Source: Bacteroidota bacterium
GTDB taxonomy: Bacteria > Bacteroidota > Bacteroidia > Chitinophagales > Chitinophagaceae
DNA length: 64,000 bases
Direction of reading: 5' to 3'
Assembly: GCA_024640255.1 (NCBI GenBank)
Contig: JAHEFI010000001.1
Span: 124,001-188,000 of the forward strand
Shown: positions 54,486 to 63,530 of the stretch, piece by piece
How the letters are laid out: every line of letters begins with the position of its first letter
Numbering within the stretch: the first letter of the stretch is position 1
Position numbers and translations under genes: made by a program
Notes under the pieces: generated by a model
Seen by the model: the letters and a program-made list of their open reading frames with translations, nothing else
Database searches by the model: none
Told to the model about the DNA's origin: nothing

Positions 54486-57179
54486 CTATTGATTGCTTTG
54501 AAACAATTGATTGAATAACATTTTATACGCACTATGCGTTTGACCTCTGAATGTAATTTCTGGTCCAAATACGAATAAATTACCTTTTCCAAGGTTTGCT
54601 TTAAATGCTGCTACACCATCTTGTAAATAAGCTTGTCCAAAAGCCCAGCCACTTCTTAAAGTAGTAGAAGATGAATACCATCCTAATGGAGTTACTTGAC
54701 CATTAGCAATAGCATCTGCTTGTAATTTGAAAACAGGACTCATATTAAAATATACATCCGTCTTTTCTTTCATACCCCAATTGGCTTCATTATTAGTCGC
54801 CACTGTCATTTGCATCACACTGCCTGGGATATAGAATTTTTCTCCTGGCAATGCTTTTTCTTTTCCTGCAACCATTTCAACTAATGCATTTTTAACAGGT
54901 AGGTTTAAGTGATAAGCCAAGTTTGCACTAGAGCCAATAGTAATCACTTTACCACCATTCTCAATAAAACGCTTTATTGAAGGAATAGATTTTTCTGCAG
55001 TGATTTTACCCATCATTTTATGGAACTCGGCAGGAATTTCTTCTAGGTTTGGTTCTTTTTCTTCATAAGGACTGGGTGCTTCAGGAGTAATAGCTGGAAT
55101 AGCACCTTCTACAAAAACGATCGCATCGTAATTTGCATTTAAATTACCCTCATTGATTTCTTTAGCATAGATGGGTGTAAAATTGAAATGATGTTTTTCT
55201 AAAATCCATCTTACCCATCCTGAAGACATCGATCCACCATATCTATCCCATAAACCAACTCTTAAAGATTTTAATACACTAGCATCCGTTGGAACAGAAG
55301 CAGTCTCTTCTACTTTCACACCCTCTTCTTTAACTGCATTTTGAATTATAGCAGTGCTTTTTTCATTAACGGGTACAATAAAAGAAACTTTATTTTTCAT
55401 TACGGCGGCGCCGGCTTTTAATAAATCATTCACCACAATAAATGCATCGTTTTCTTTTATACTAATTGTATACGCTCTTTTTTCTGCAACCGTTTTTAAT
55501 TGTCCAATGGGTTTTTGAATTTCACCATAAGCAATGTTTTCAAATGGTCCATTGAAATCATCTAATACTCTATCAAATTCAATACCCATCGTAAATGCAG
55601 GTGTCCAACCCGCTGCATCATAAGGTCTTACTGGTGGTCCACCTGGATACATAAAATCATTTGGATGATCCTGTGGTTCAAACATATCAATAACATGTGG
55701 TCTGAAAGCTTGATTGGTTTTTACCACATAAGATCCTGCAGGATAATTTTTTCCTGCAACGGTAAATGCTTCTGTTGCTTTTTGTACCTTAATACCACTG
55801 TTGATTAAAATATTAATAAAGTCAACAGCTGTATTGCTTTGATTGATGGTAACAATATATCCTCTTGGATCTCTAAGCTCCTTATTTTTATATACTTTAT
55901 CAAATAAAGGAATTGCGATGGAATCCTGTCTAGTATCTTTCTTTTCTGCTTTAATTAATTCTGCTAAAGCGTCTGATTTTTTAGGAGATAATGTCCAAGT
56001 ATCTTTATTACCTGCATCAATAGATTTTTTACCCATCTTATAGATATTCATTAATAATTCATCCTTATATCTTGCTGCATAATTTAATACCGCATAGTTT
56101 AAAGAAATAGAATAATCTATAGAGTTTCTGAAATACCATTTTTGTGGTTGAATAGGGAAAGGTGTTGCACTATTGGGGATTAATCTTGCTGGAGTAACTG
56201 GAATACTCATGGGTGTTGGGTTACCAATAATCTCAGTTAATAATCCAATAATATTATGATAATATGCAGTGGTCCTTAAACCACCATTCCACCATGTAGA
56301 ATAAACAGAGCCACTTTTCATGGTATAACCTGGTTTGTTTTCTGCATTTAATCTACTACTCATAGCAGCACCTAATGCATCAATGCCAGTTACTAATAAT
56401 GGATCATAAACATAGTTAAATGGATCTCTATATGGAGGTCCAGCAACTACAGAACCTGGAGGGCCTGTTTGATGATGATTGTATAGCACCTGTGGCATCC
56501 ATTCAATATATTGTTGACGGCTCATGTTTCTAGACTCTGACATATTCATCATAAAGAAGTCTCTGTTATTGTCATGACCAATATATTTTTGATACAATCT
56601 AGGCAATTGACTGGTGCTTCTTTTTAAAGTATCTGCATTGCGCATATACCAATTAGAAACCAATTCTTGTCCATCAGGATTGGCATGTACAAATAAAATA
56701 ATGGCTGATTTTAAAATGCGATTAGTCTCTTCATCATTTCTTGTAATTATTTGATAAAGGCTTTCAATCCATTGATGAATACCTACTACTTCTGTAGCAT
56801 GTAATCCTCCATCAATCCATACAACTGCTTTTCCTTCTTTTGCTAACATAGCTGCTTCTTGCTCTGATAAATTTTCAGCTCTTGCTAATTTTTGAGAGAT
56901 GGATTTATAGTGTGCTAATTTTTTTAAATTACTTGGATCAGACACAATCATCATATAATGATTTCTACCTTCTTCTGTTTTACCGATAACTTGCAATTTT
57001 ACTTTATTAGACTCAGCAGCAATTTTTTTCAAATAAGCTTCTGTTTGAGTAAAAGTGGCTAAATGATAATTATCACCAATAGAAAATCCAAAATGTTCTT
57101 TAGGACTTGTAATGCCCTGAGCATTTAATACTAATTGGCTAGAAACAATCAATAGAAATCCTAATAGCAATCTTCTCAT
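54486..57179 (-). CDS. M14-family zinc carboxypeptidase, large secreted form
   Basis: An 897-residue protein (signal MRRLLLGFLLIVSSQLVLNAQ). The M14 domain spans about 30-390: zinc ligands H127 and E130 in GGLHATEVVG, substrate-binding HANPDGQE and NRDFFMMN, a later YNHHQTGP for the third histidine, and TEIIGNP with the likely catalytic glutamate. The remaining 500 residues include a beta-rich part and a glutamine-amidotransferase-like Rossmann fold (VGLWDRYGGSM, AIVFVEGAIP, GKVITIGSSA), typical of this Bacteroidota subgroup. It would remove C-terminal residues from peptides or from peptidoglycan. Confidence 0.9.
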   Translation of the reverse strand: MRRLLLGFLLIVSSQLVLNAQGITSPKEHFGFSIGDNYHLATFTQTEAYLKKIAAESNKVKLQVIGKTEEGRNHYMMIVSDPSNLKKLAHYKSISQKLARAENLSEQEAAMLAKEGKAVVWIDGGLHATEVVGIHQWIESLYQIITRNDEETNRILKSAIILFVHANPDGQELVSNWYMRNADTLKRSTSQLPRLYQKYIGHDNNRDFFMMNMSESRNMSRQQYIEWMPQVLYNHHQTGPPGSVVAGPPYRDPFNYVYDPLLVTGIDALGAAMSSRLNAENKPGYTMKSGSVYSTWWNGGLRTTAYYHNIIGLLTEIIGNPTPMSIPVTPARLIPNSATPFPIQPQKWYFRNSIDYSISLNYAVLNYAARYKDELLMNIYKMGKKSIDAGNKDTWTLSPKKSDALAELIKAEKKDTRQDSIAIPLFDKVYKNKELRDPRGYIVTINQSNTAVDFINILINSGIKVQKATEAFTVAGKNYPAGSYVVKTNQAFRPHVIDMFEPQDHPNDFMYPGGPPVRPYDAAGWTPAFTMGIEFDRVLDDFNGPFENIAYGEIQKPIGQLKTVAEKRAYTISIKENDAFIVVNDLLKAGAAVMKNKVSFIVPVNEKSTAIIQNAVKEEGVKVEETASVPTDASVLKSLRVGLWDRYGGSMSSGWVRWILEKHHFNFTPIYAKEINEGNLNANYDAIVFVEGAIPAITPEAPSPYEEKEPNLEEIPAEFHKMMGKITAEKSIPSIKRFIENGGKVITIGSSANLAYHLNLPVKNALVEMVAGKEKALPGEKFYIPGSVMQMTVATNNEANWGMKEKTDVYFNMSPVFKLQADAIANGQVTPLGWYSSSTTLRSGWAFGQAYLQDGVAAFKANLGKGNLFVFGPEITFRGQTHSAYKMLFNQLFQSNQ

Positions 57180-57250
57180 ATGTTTTGTTTTAATATGCTT
57201 AAAGATAATTCTTAAGCGGAATTAAAAAAACAATAAGTGACCAGTGGAAA

Positions 57251-58399
57251 TCAATTTATTTTTTCGACAATCAAATAAGCAGAGGGGATCATTGGTCTGG
57301 AGGGATTGCTAAATGCTGGACTGGCCACTAATTGAGTATTGGTGCCTTTTACACTATAAAAAACTTCTATATAATCCTTCTCTCCAAGGTCTAGATAGTA
57401 TTGAGCAGTAATGGCGTTTTTTACTTGCGCACCTTGAATAGTATATACCTGATGGGTATTAGGGTAGGCTGCGCTATTTTTTCTAATCCAAATACTTATT
57501 TCTTCACTAGCGGGTTCCGGTTTGATAAACTGAAGCTTGACATATACTTTATAAGAACCCGCTGTTTGAAGATTGATTCGAGTAGCCTGCCCTGCAGTAT
57601 TAGAACTAACAGTGGCTGTGCTACTCGCCGCAGTAAATCCCCAATTCACCGCAGTTGCGGTATTAACAGCTGCTATTTGTTTACTAGTATCATAAAAACA
57701 GCCCCATTCTTTTGGCCCAGGAAGGCTTTGATTTAATTGATTGATTCTATTGCTTAAGCTAAGCGTATCAACTTTATTTAATTTTTGATTGATTCTGTTA
57801 CTTAATGAAAGGGTATCACTATTATTTAATTTTTGACTAATTAAATTGAGTGTGTTTTTTGTTATTGGTTTTAAACTATCTGGCGTGTTGTTTATTTTAT
57901 CAATTCCTAAAACTATTTTTAAATCTTTTAAATTATTAGTACCAGTACCCCCTTGAGAAAGGGCAAGGGTTCCATTGATATGACTAGCTTGTATAGCGTA
58001 AGCATATAAAGCATAAGGGCTCGCATTCACTAATTGGTAACCTAGTGATATAAATTGTAAATCATTTTCTGGATCAATCTCAATTTTAATATATCGAATG
58101 GGTAATTCCCAGTCAATAGTATTCCAGTTACCACTCGTCATTATTTTTCCAGTTTCTTCTTTTCCAATATTGACAAAAAATAAACCCAATGCATTTGTTT
58201 TAATTGATTTTATTTCTTCATACACAAGCCCATTCTCTATACTGTCTTTATATAAACCAACTTTTATATTCATTTGTTTATTGGCAATAATTAATCCTTG
58301 ACTATTTCTGGCAATGCCCTGAAAGTGAATACCAGGAATGTTTTGCGCAAAATTTAATTGGGATATACAAAAGAAAATAATTACTAAATACAGTTTCAT
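57251..58399 (-). CDS. Secreted protein with GIHFQ-type N-terminal domain, DTLSLSNRINQ repeats and TNF-like C-terminus
   Basis: A 382-residue secreted protein (signal MKLYLVIIFFCISQLNFAQ). Residues 20-150 form the beta-rich N-terminal domain seen in many Bacteroidota surface proteins (GIHFQGIARNSQGLI, NASPYALYAY), then LSQGGTGTNN as in phage tail-fibre-like linkers. Residues 190-228 contain two copies of a 16-residue helical repeat (KLNNSDTLSLSNRINQ, KLNKVDTLSLSNRINQ), probably a short trimeric coiled coil. The C-terminal 150 residues are a TNF/C1q-like jelly roll. I do not know a function; a trimeric adhesin or surface filament is a reasonable guess. It is translationally coupled (ATGA) to the T9SS-type protein upstream. 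Confidence 0.75.
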   Translation of the reverse strand: MKLYLVIIFFCISQLNFAQNIPGIHFQGIARNSQGLIIANKQMNIKVGLYKDSIENGLVYEEIKSIKTNALGLFFVNIGKEETGKIMTSGNWNTIDWELPIRYIKIEIDPENDLQFISLGYQLVNASPYALYAYAIQASHINGTLALSQGGTGTNNLKDLKIVLGIDKINNTPDSLKPITKNTLNLISQKLNNSDTLSLSNRINQKLNKVDTLSLSNRINQLNQSLPGPKEWGCFYDTSKQIAAVNTATAVNWGFTAASSTATVSSNTAGQATRINLQTAGSYKVYVKLQFIKPEPASEEISIWIRKNSAAYPNTHQVYTIQGAQVKNAITAQYYLDLGEKDYIEVFYSVKGTNTQLVASPAFSNPSRPMIPSAYLIVEKIN

Positions 58400-58890
58400 G
58401 ATTTATAAATGGGTATAATTTTAGCAATTGGAAATAGATCGTCTAGTAAAAAATAAAATTTTAATAAATACATGCCCTTAGGATAAGCACTATAATCCAA
58501 ATGGTATTTCATTTGAATACCTAATGCATTGATGGTATTTCTTTGAAGCAGTTTTCCCTCTATAGTATATATATCAACTGCTTGAAAAACGATTCCAGCT
58601 TGATTTAACTGAATGGCTAAGTAATTATCTACAGGATTAGGTCCAAGTTTAAAGTTGATCAAAAAACTATCCAAACTATTAAACAAACAAGCGTAGCAAT
58701 TTTTATTTTGCAAAAAACCTGTACTAATCTGAATGGGGAAGCCCTTATTCAGTAGCTCGGTTGAAGCAGGTTGACCCATACTCCAATCTAAAATGATACT
58801 ATCTTGTTCAGAATGAATTGATTTGGATCCACCTTGAATAGCTAAGCCCGTGGGGTCCAGTAGTAAAAGATATAAGTATAATGTATTCAT
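58396..58890 (-). CDS. Small T9SS (Por secretion) C-terminal domain protein
   Basis: A 164-residue protein from the ATG at 58890. The C-terminal 90 residues are a type IX sorting/Por domain: LGPNPVDNYLAIQL, VDIYTIEGKLL and YPKGMYLLKF. The N-terminus has a weak, short signal (MNTLYLYLLLLDPTGLA) and a small region (ILDWSMGQPAST, FPIQISTGFLQ) found in other T9SS proteins. Its stop overlaps the start of the GIHFQ-domain gene by four bases, so both proteins are made together and presumably form one surface structure. Confidence 0.7.
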   Translation of the reverse strand: MNTLYLYLLLLDPTGLAIQGGSKSIHSEQDSIILDWSMGQPASTELLNKGFPIQISTGFLQNKNCYACLFNSLDSFLINFKLGPNPVDNYLAIQLNQAGIVFQAVDIYTIEGKLLQRNTINALGIQMKYHLDYSAYPKGMYLLKFYFLLDDLFPIAKIIPIYKS

Positions 58891-58975
58891 CACACTAACT
58901 TCTCTATTTTAATGGCTGAAGATCTAAGTATTATTACGCTATTTTTTGTAACTTAAACTTCTAATACTTTATACT

Positions 58976-60580
58976 ATGAGATATTTATTGTCTTTCGTTT
59001 TATTGTTTTTTGTGACGAATAGTTTTGCGCAAAAAAAATATTCTGAAAAAGAATTAGCTGCTATGAAGCAGCAACTAATGACTGCTGTTGCATCACATGC
59101 AAAAGATGTGCAGGTAATGGTGGATCAAATTTTTAGTTATTCAGAGTTGGGTTTTCAAGAAAAAGAAACTTTTACTTATTTAACCAACACACTTTCTAAA
59201 AATGGTTTTACTATTGAAAAAGGTATTTCCAATGTGCCTACTGCCTGGATGGCTAAATGGGGATCAGGTTCTCCAGTAATTGCTTTGGGTAGTGATATTG
59301 ATTGTATTCCAAAAGCTTCTCAAAAGCCCGGTGTTGCTTACAAAGATCCAATTGTAGATGGCGCACCAGGACATGGTGAAGGTCACAATTCTGGTCAAGC
59401 AGTTATTATTTATGCAGCGATTGCTATGAAAGAAATGATGGAGAAAGAGCATATGCCTGGAACCATTGTTATTTGGCCAGGTGTGGCTGAGGAATTAGTG
59501 GGTACCAAAGCATGGTATATAAGAGATGGTTATTTTAAAAATGTGGACGCTTGTATTTTCACGCACGTTAGTGGAGATTTTAGTTGTGATTATGGAGACA
59601 ATGGTGGCAACGGTTTAGTAAGTGTGCGTTTTGATTTCACTGGAGATGCAGCGCACGCAGCAGGTGCACCATGGAGAGCAAAGAGTGCATTAGATGCTGT
59701 TGAATTAATGGATGTGGGTTGGAACTTTAAAAGAGAGCATTTAAAACCAACCAATAGATCTCACTATGTGGTGGTAGATGGAGGTGATCAACCTAATGTG
59801 GTGCCAAGTAAAGCAAGTGTATGGTATTATTTTAGAGAGCGTACTTATGAAGATATCAAAGCGAATTACGAAGCAGGTATAAAAATTTCTGAAGGTGCTG
59901 CGATGATGACGGGTACTACAGTGAAACATCAAATTTTAGGTACTGCATGGCCTGGACATTTTAATAAACCATTGGCTGAAGCGATGTACGCGAATATTAA
60001 AAAAGTGGGCATGCCTGTTTGGGATGATAAGGATATGGCATTAGCAAGAGGTGTTCAAACATTAGTAGAAGCGCCTAAGAAAGACAATAGTGGTAAACCC
60101 ATTGATGGATTAAGAACTGCTATTGATACCATTAAAGGATCTGTTCCATTTTCTTGGGGAGGTGGTTCTGATGATATCGCAGATATCTCATGGAATTTAC
60201 CAACTATTGTGTTAAGATATCCTGCTAATATTCCAGGTACTAAAGGACATCATTGGGCAGATGCTATTGCCATGGCAACACCAATTGCACACAAAGGTTC
60301 TTTAGCTGGAGCAGAAGCAACTGCAATGACCCTATTAGATTTATTTACTAAGCCAAGTTTATTAGCAGATGCAAAAGCTTACTATACAAATGTGCAAACC
60401 AAGGATGTAAAATATATTCCATTTATTACGGAGAAAGATCCTCCTGCTGTTCACTTAAATAAAGAGATACAAGGAAACTATAGACCTTTATTAGAGAAGT
60501 TCTATTATGACCCTACAAAGTATAATACTTATTTAGAGCAACTAGGAATTACATATCCAACATTGCCATCGAAGCAATAA
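58976..60580 (+). CDS. M20D amidohydrolase, AbgB-like, secreted
   Basis: A 534-residue secreted enzyme (signal MRYLLSFVLLFFVTNSFAQ). It fits the AbgB branch (p-aminobenzoyl-glutamate hydrolase subunit B): GHGEGHNSGQA (H133, H137) replaces the HACGHDxH form, and VAEELVG (E173, E174) follows. The C-terminal 90 residues extend the usual length. Seen within a group of amidohydrolases (44895, 52865), so it likely serves N-acyl amino acid or peptide degradation. AbgB normally works with AbgA, which is absent here. Confidence 0.88.
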   Translation: MRYLLSFVLLFFVTNSFAQKKYSEKELAAMKQQLMTAVASHAKDVQVMVDQIFSYSELGFQEKETFTYLTNTLSKNGFTIEKGISNVPTAWMAKWGSGSPVIALGSDIDCIPKASQKPGVAYKDPIVDGAPGHGEGHNSGQAVIIYAAIAMKEMMEKEHMPGTIVIWPGVAEELVGTKAWYIRDGYFKNVDACIFTHVSGDFSCDYGDNGGNGLVSVRFDFTGDAAHAAGAPWRAKSALDAVELMDVGWNFKREHLKPTNRSHYVVVDGGDQPNVVPSKASVWYYFRERTYEDIKANYEAGIKISEGAAMMTGTTVKHQILGTAWPGHFNKPLAEAMYANIKKVGMPVWDDKDMALARGVQTLVEAPKKDNSGKPIDGLRTAIDTIKGSVPFSWGGGSDDIADISWNLPTIVLRYPANIPGTKGHHWADAIAMATPIAHKGSLAGAEATAMTLLDLFTKPSLLADAKAYYTNVQTKDVKYIPFITEKDPPAVHLNKEIQGNYRPLLEKFYYDPTKYNTYLEQLGITYPTLPSKQ

Positions 60581-60613
60581 AAAAATAGTCTCCTTCGGGA
60601 GACTATTTTTTTT
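60581..60613. terminator. Bidirectional intrinsic terminator with TTCG loop
   Basis: AAAAATAGTCTCC, loop TTCG, GGAGACTATTTTT: perfect 13-bp stem with a UUCG-type tetraloop, between the M20 gene and the convergent class V aminotransferase. Confidence 0.96.
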
Positions 60614-60617
60614 ATGT

Positions 60618-61913
60618 TTATTTTTTCTTCGCTGCAATTTTTTCTAGAGCGTAGACCAATTTATCTAAATCTTGTATGCGGGTATATACATGCGGCGTAA
60701 TTCTTACGCAACTTATATTCTCCCATACAATACCTACTGTATGAATTTTATATTCGTTAAATAAAGCATTGTCTAATTCTCCAGGAGTCATACCATCAAT
60801 ACTTACTCCACAAATAGCACAACTGTATTCGTCTTTTAAAGAAGTATTAATTTTTACTTTAGGAATTTGTTGTGCTCTGGTTGCCCAATAATTTTTTAAA
60901 TAACGTATACGCTCTTCTTTTCTTTTGGCGCCAATGGCATTATGAAAGTTCAAAGCTTCTCCAATACCTTGTTCAATGGGGAAGCTTCTGGTACCAATAG
61001 TTTCAAACTTTCTAATATCGCCACTATTGGGTCTGTCATTACAAATCAAGGGCCAGATTTTTTCAATCTTATCTTTTTTAATCCATAACATACCAGAACC
61101 AATAGGTGCTGACAAAAACTTATGTAAAGAAGTGCCAAAATAATCACAACCTAAATCAGGCACACTAAAATCCATCAAGCCAAAACTATGTGCACCATCA
61201 ACAATCGTTTCAATACCATGTTTTTTTGCTAAAGCGCATAATTTTTTCACTGGCATAATTTGTCCTACCCAATTCACCATATGTGTAATATGGAAGATTT
61301 TTGTTTTAGGCGTAATGGCTTTTTCAAAAGCATTTACAATCTCTTCGTCATTTTCAATTGGGTATTTGAAATTCAGTTGAGTATACACAATGCCTTCTCT
61401 GCTGGCTCTTTGTTTCCAAGCATTAATCATATTTGGATAGTCTTGCTTGGTGCCAATCACTTCATCACCCGCTTTTAAATTCAAACCAAAAATGACAGTA
61501 TTCAAGGCTTCAGTAGAATTTCTGTTAATAGCAATTTCGTCTGGATCTGCACCTGCCAATTGTGCTAACTTATATCTTAATGGCTCTCTTCCTTGATCTA
61601 AAATGCGCCACATATAATAAGAAGGTCCTTCATTGGTCATTTTATTAAAACGCTCTACAGCTTCTTGTACAATTCTTGGACTAGGACTTACTCCACCATT
61701 GTTTAAATTAATCAATGCAGGACTAACAGTATAGCCTTGTTGAATAACACTCCAATAATCTTCATCACTTGCAATAGCAGCAGCACTCAAATCTTTTTTT
61801 AATAAATTGATATGCTCAAATTCTGCAGCATGTGCTTGGTTAAATAAGCTATTGGCAGAAAATGCACCAGCCATTAAACCAACCTGTTGTAAAAAATTTC
61901 TACGATTTGCCAT
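60618..61913 (-). CDS. Class V aminotransferase-fold PLP enzyme (isopenicillin N epimerase-like), Tat-like signal
   Basis: A 431-residue fold type I PLP enzyme. The Schiff-base lysine is K265 in GTSLHKFLSAP, preceded by cofactor residues D239 and H242 (VDGAHSFG), with NNGGVSPSPR at the entrance. It is closest to isopenicillin N epimerase/cysteine desulfurase-like enzymes of unknown substrate. The start MANRRNFLQQVGLMAGAF is of twin-arginine type, so the PLP enzyme may be exported after folding, an unusual site for this fold. It is the downstream partner of the Gfo/Idh gene (10 bases apart). Confidence 0.9.
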   Translation of the reverse strand: MANRRNFLQQVGLMAGAFSANSLFNQAHAAEFEHINLLKKDLSAAAIASDEDYWSVIQQGYTVSPALINLNNGGVSPSPRIVQEAVERFNKMTNEGPSYYMWRILDQGREPLRYKLAQLAGADPDEIAINRNSTEALNTVIFGLNLKAGDEVIGTKQDYPNMINAWKQRASREGIVYTQLNFKYPIENDEEIVNAFEKAITPKTKIFHITHMVNWVGQIMPVKKLCALAKKHGIETIVDGAHSFGLMDFSVPDLGCDYFGTSLHKFLSAPIGSGMLWIKKDKIEKIWPLICNDRPNSGDIRKFETIGTRSFPIEQGIGEALNFHNAIGAKRKEERIRYLKNYWATRAQQIPKVKINTSLKDEYSCAICGVSIDGMTPGELDNALFNEYKIHTVGIVWENISCVRITPHVYTRIQDLDKLVYALEKIAAKKK

Positions 61914-61923
61914 AAACTAAGAT

Positions 61924-63234
61924 TTATAAATTAGGAAGTGTATACCCATTATGGTATTCTTTGGTGTAATAATTTTTATTGATGCTTGCATCTGTAAATA
62001 ATTGAGTGGTTGGATCCCAATTTACTTTTTGTCCAGAACGATAAGCGATATTACCCATTTGAGCAATGGTAGCAATATGTGCACCTTCTTCTATAGAGCA
62101 ATGTAAACTATCAGGTTGATTATTTCTGATAGCACCAATAAAATTCTCCCAATGTAATTCAACACCATTGTCCTCTGATTTATGTAAAGGAACCGCGATT
62201 TTATTTTTTGCTTGACGCTCTTCAATTACTTCCCATCCACCTCTATCTAAAATCAAAGTTCCATTGTTGCCTACAAAAGCAATACCATGGTCTCTTCCAT
62301 AAGAACCATTGTCAATACCCATTGCAGAATCCCACACTAAATTGAATTTATCAAATTCATATAGAGTTGTTAATGTATCTGGTGTTTCTTCAGCTAATTC
62401 TGGATATGCAAATTTTCCACCCAATGCACTCACACTTTTTGGATTACCAGCTTTCATTCCTTGAATTGCATAATCTAATAAATGCACACCCCAATCTGTC
62501 ATCAATCCACCTGCATAATCCCAGAACCATCTAAAATGAAAATGAAATCTGCTTGCATTAAAATCACGCATAGGTGCAGGTCCAATCCATTTTGTATAAT
62601 CTACTCCAGCAGGAACTGCAGAGTTAGGTACAATAGATTGAGGACGCATCCATCCTTGATAACACCAAACCTTGGTAGTTCTAATATTTCCTAATTGTCC
62701 AGAGTGAACAAGATCTAATGCATCTTTAAAATGTTTTTGACTTCTTTGCCATTGTCCAACTTGTACTATTTTATTATATCTATTTTTTGCAGCAATCATC
62801 GTATTGCATTCTCCAATCGAATTACCACAAGGTTTTTCTACATATACATGTTTGCCTGCACTACAAGCTTCTATCATTTGTAATGCATGCCAATGATCTG
62901 GAGTTCCCACAATAACTACATCAATATCTTTTCTATCTAAAATATTTTGATAGTCATTATAAGTATCTACTTTTTTGACATTGGGTTGTAAAGCAAGTAA
63001 TTCATTTTTTCTAGTAACTAAAACATTGGCGTCAATATCGCATAATGCAACTACTTCTACATTTCTTACTTTAATGGCAGCTTTGGTATTGGCCCAACCC
63101 ATTCCATTTACACCAATGGTGGCCACACGAATGGTATCGGTTCCAAAAATAGCCGCATTGGCAAAAAATGGTTGAGTTAACAAAGCACCAGATGCTAGTG
63201 CAGATTGTTTTAAGAATAAACGTCTAGATTTCAT
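61924..63234 (-). CDS. Gfo/Idh/MocA-family oxidoreductase, Tat signal
   Basis: I start at the ATG at 63234 (436 aa; a TTG two codons upstream is less likely). The signal MKSRRLFLKQSALASGALL has the twin arginine. Rossmann motif ATIGVNGMGWANTKAA, lysine motif YVEKPCGNS, and GLMTDWGVHLLDY define the family. It is the upstream member of a two-gene set with the class V aminotransferase, so a keto sugar or keto acid made here may be the amino acceptor. That pairing recalls amino-sugar synthesis or degradation, but is inference. Confidence 0.9.
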   Translation of the reverse strand: MKSRRLFLKQSALASGALLTQPFFANAAIFGTDTIRVATIGVNGMGWANTKAAIKVRNVEVVALCDIDANVLVTRKNELLALQPNVKKVDTYNDYQNILDRKDIDVVIVGTPDHWHALQMIEACSAGKHVYVEKPCGNSIGECNTMIAAKNRYNKIVQVGQWQRSQKHFKDALDLVHSGQLGNIRTTKVWCYQGWMRPQSIVPNSAVPAGVDYTKWIGPAPMRDFNASRFHFHFRWFWDYAGGLMTDWGVHLLDYAIQGMKAGNPKSVSALGGKFAYPELAEETPDTLTTLYEFDKFNLVWDSAMGIDNGSYGRDHGIAFVGNNGTLILDRGGWEVIEERQAKNKIAVPLHKSEDNGVELHWENFIGAIRNNQPDSLHCSIEEGAHIATIAQMGNIAYRSGQKVNWDPTTQLFTDASINKNYYTKEYHNGYTLPNL

Positions 63235-63240
63235 AGGCAA

Positions 63241-63419
63241 GTTTGTACTTAAATATACTCATTTCCGTACCTAAAAAGGGCTCATTGAGTATCTTTATTT
63301 TTTGATATACCCTTGCTTTTGATATTTTATGTATTGATAATCAATAATTTAAGTAAATTTTATATAAAAGTCTACAAAATTAGTAGACAATATAAATTTT
63401 CTCCATATCTTTATGCCTC
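63241..63419. other. Non-coding region upstream of the tRNA-like gene
   Basis: About 180 AT-rich bases without a gene. It holds a 6-bp hairpin GTCTAC/GTAGAC at 63370-63388 and TATCTTTA at 63406-63413, one base off the TAnnTTTG -7 box and placed so that transcription would start near 63420. No TTG element sits at the ideal distance. The promoter of the divergent Gfo/Idh gene must also lie here. Confidence 0.4.
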
Positions 63420-63490
63420 AGTCATGTGGCCGAACGGATAGGCAAGGGTCAGCAAAACCCTTAACGATGGTTCAACTCCATCCATGACAG
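63420..63490 (+). tRNA. tRNA-Cys(GCA)-like gene with A33 in the anticodon loop
   Basis: The cloverleaf can be drawn almost completely. Acceptor GTCATG (63421-63426) pairs with CATGAC (63483-63488), with an A-A mismatch at the first pair (63420/63489). D-arm: GCC/GGC with GG of the D-loop present. Anticodon stem AGGGT/ACCCT (63445-63449/63457-63461) with loop CAGCAAA, anticodon GCA at 63452-63454. T-arm GATGG/CCATC with loop TTCAACT. T8, A14, G18G19, TTC and A58 are conserved. Odd points: position 33 is A instead of the near-universal U, the discriminator is G rather than the U73 expected for Cys, the 1-72 pair is mismatched, and no CCA is encoded. Either an unusual minor tRNA or a decaying copy. 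Confidence 0.6.
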
Positions 63491-63511
63491 CAACATTTTT
63501 TAGTGTACATA

Positions 63512-63525
63512 AGCAAGCAATCGTT
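63512..63525. repeat. AGCAAGCAATCGTT, second copy
   Basis: Exact 14-base match to 36741-36754, here in the 3' tail between the tRNA-like gene and its terminator. Function unknown. Confidence 0.3.
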
Positions 63526-63530
63526 GATTC

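Noticed and set aside
57700..57840. Phage tail-fibre gene
   Set aside because: The GGTGT linker resembles tail fibres, but the protein has a signal peptide, a Bacteroidota surface domain and no phage genes around it.
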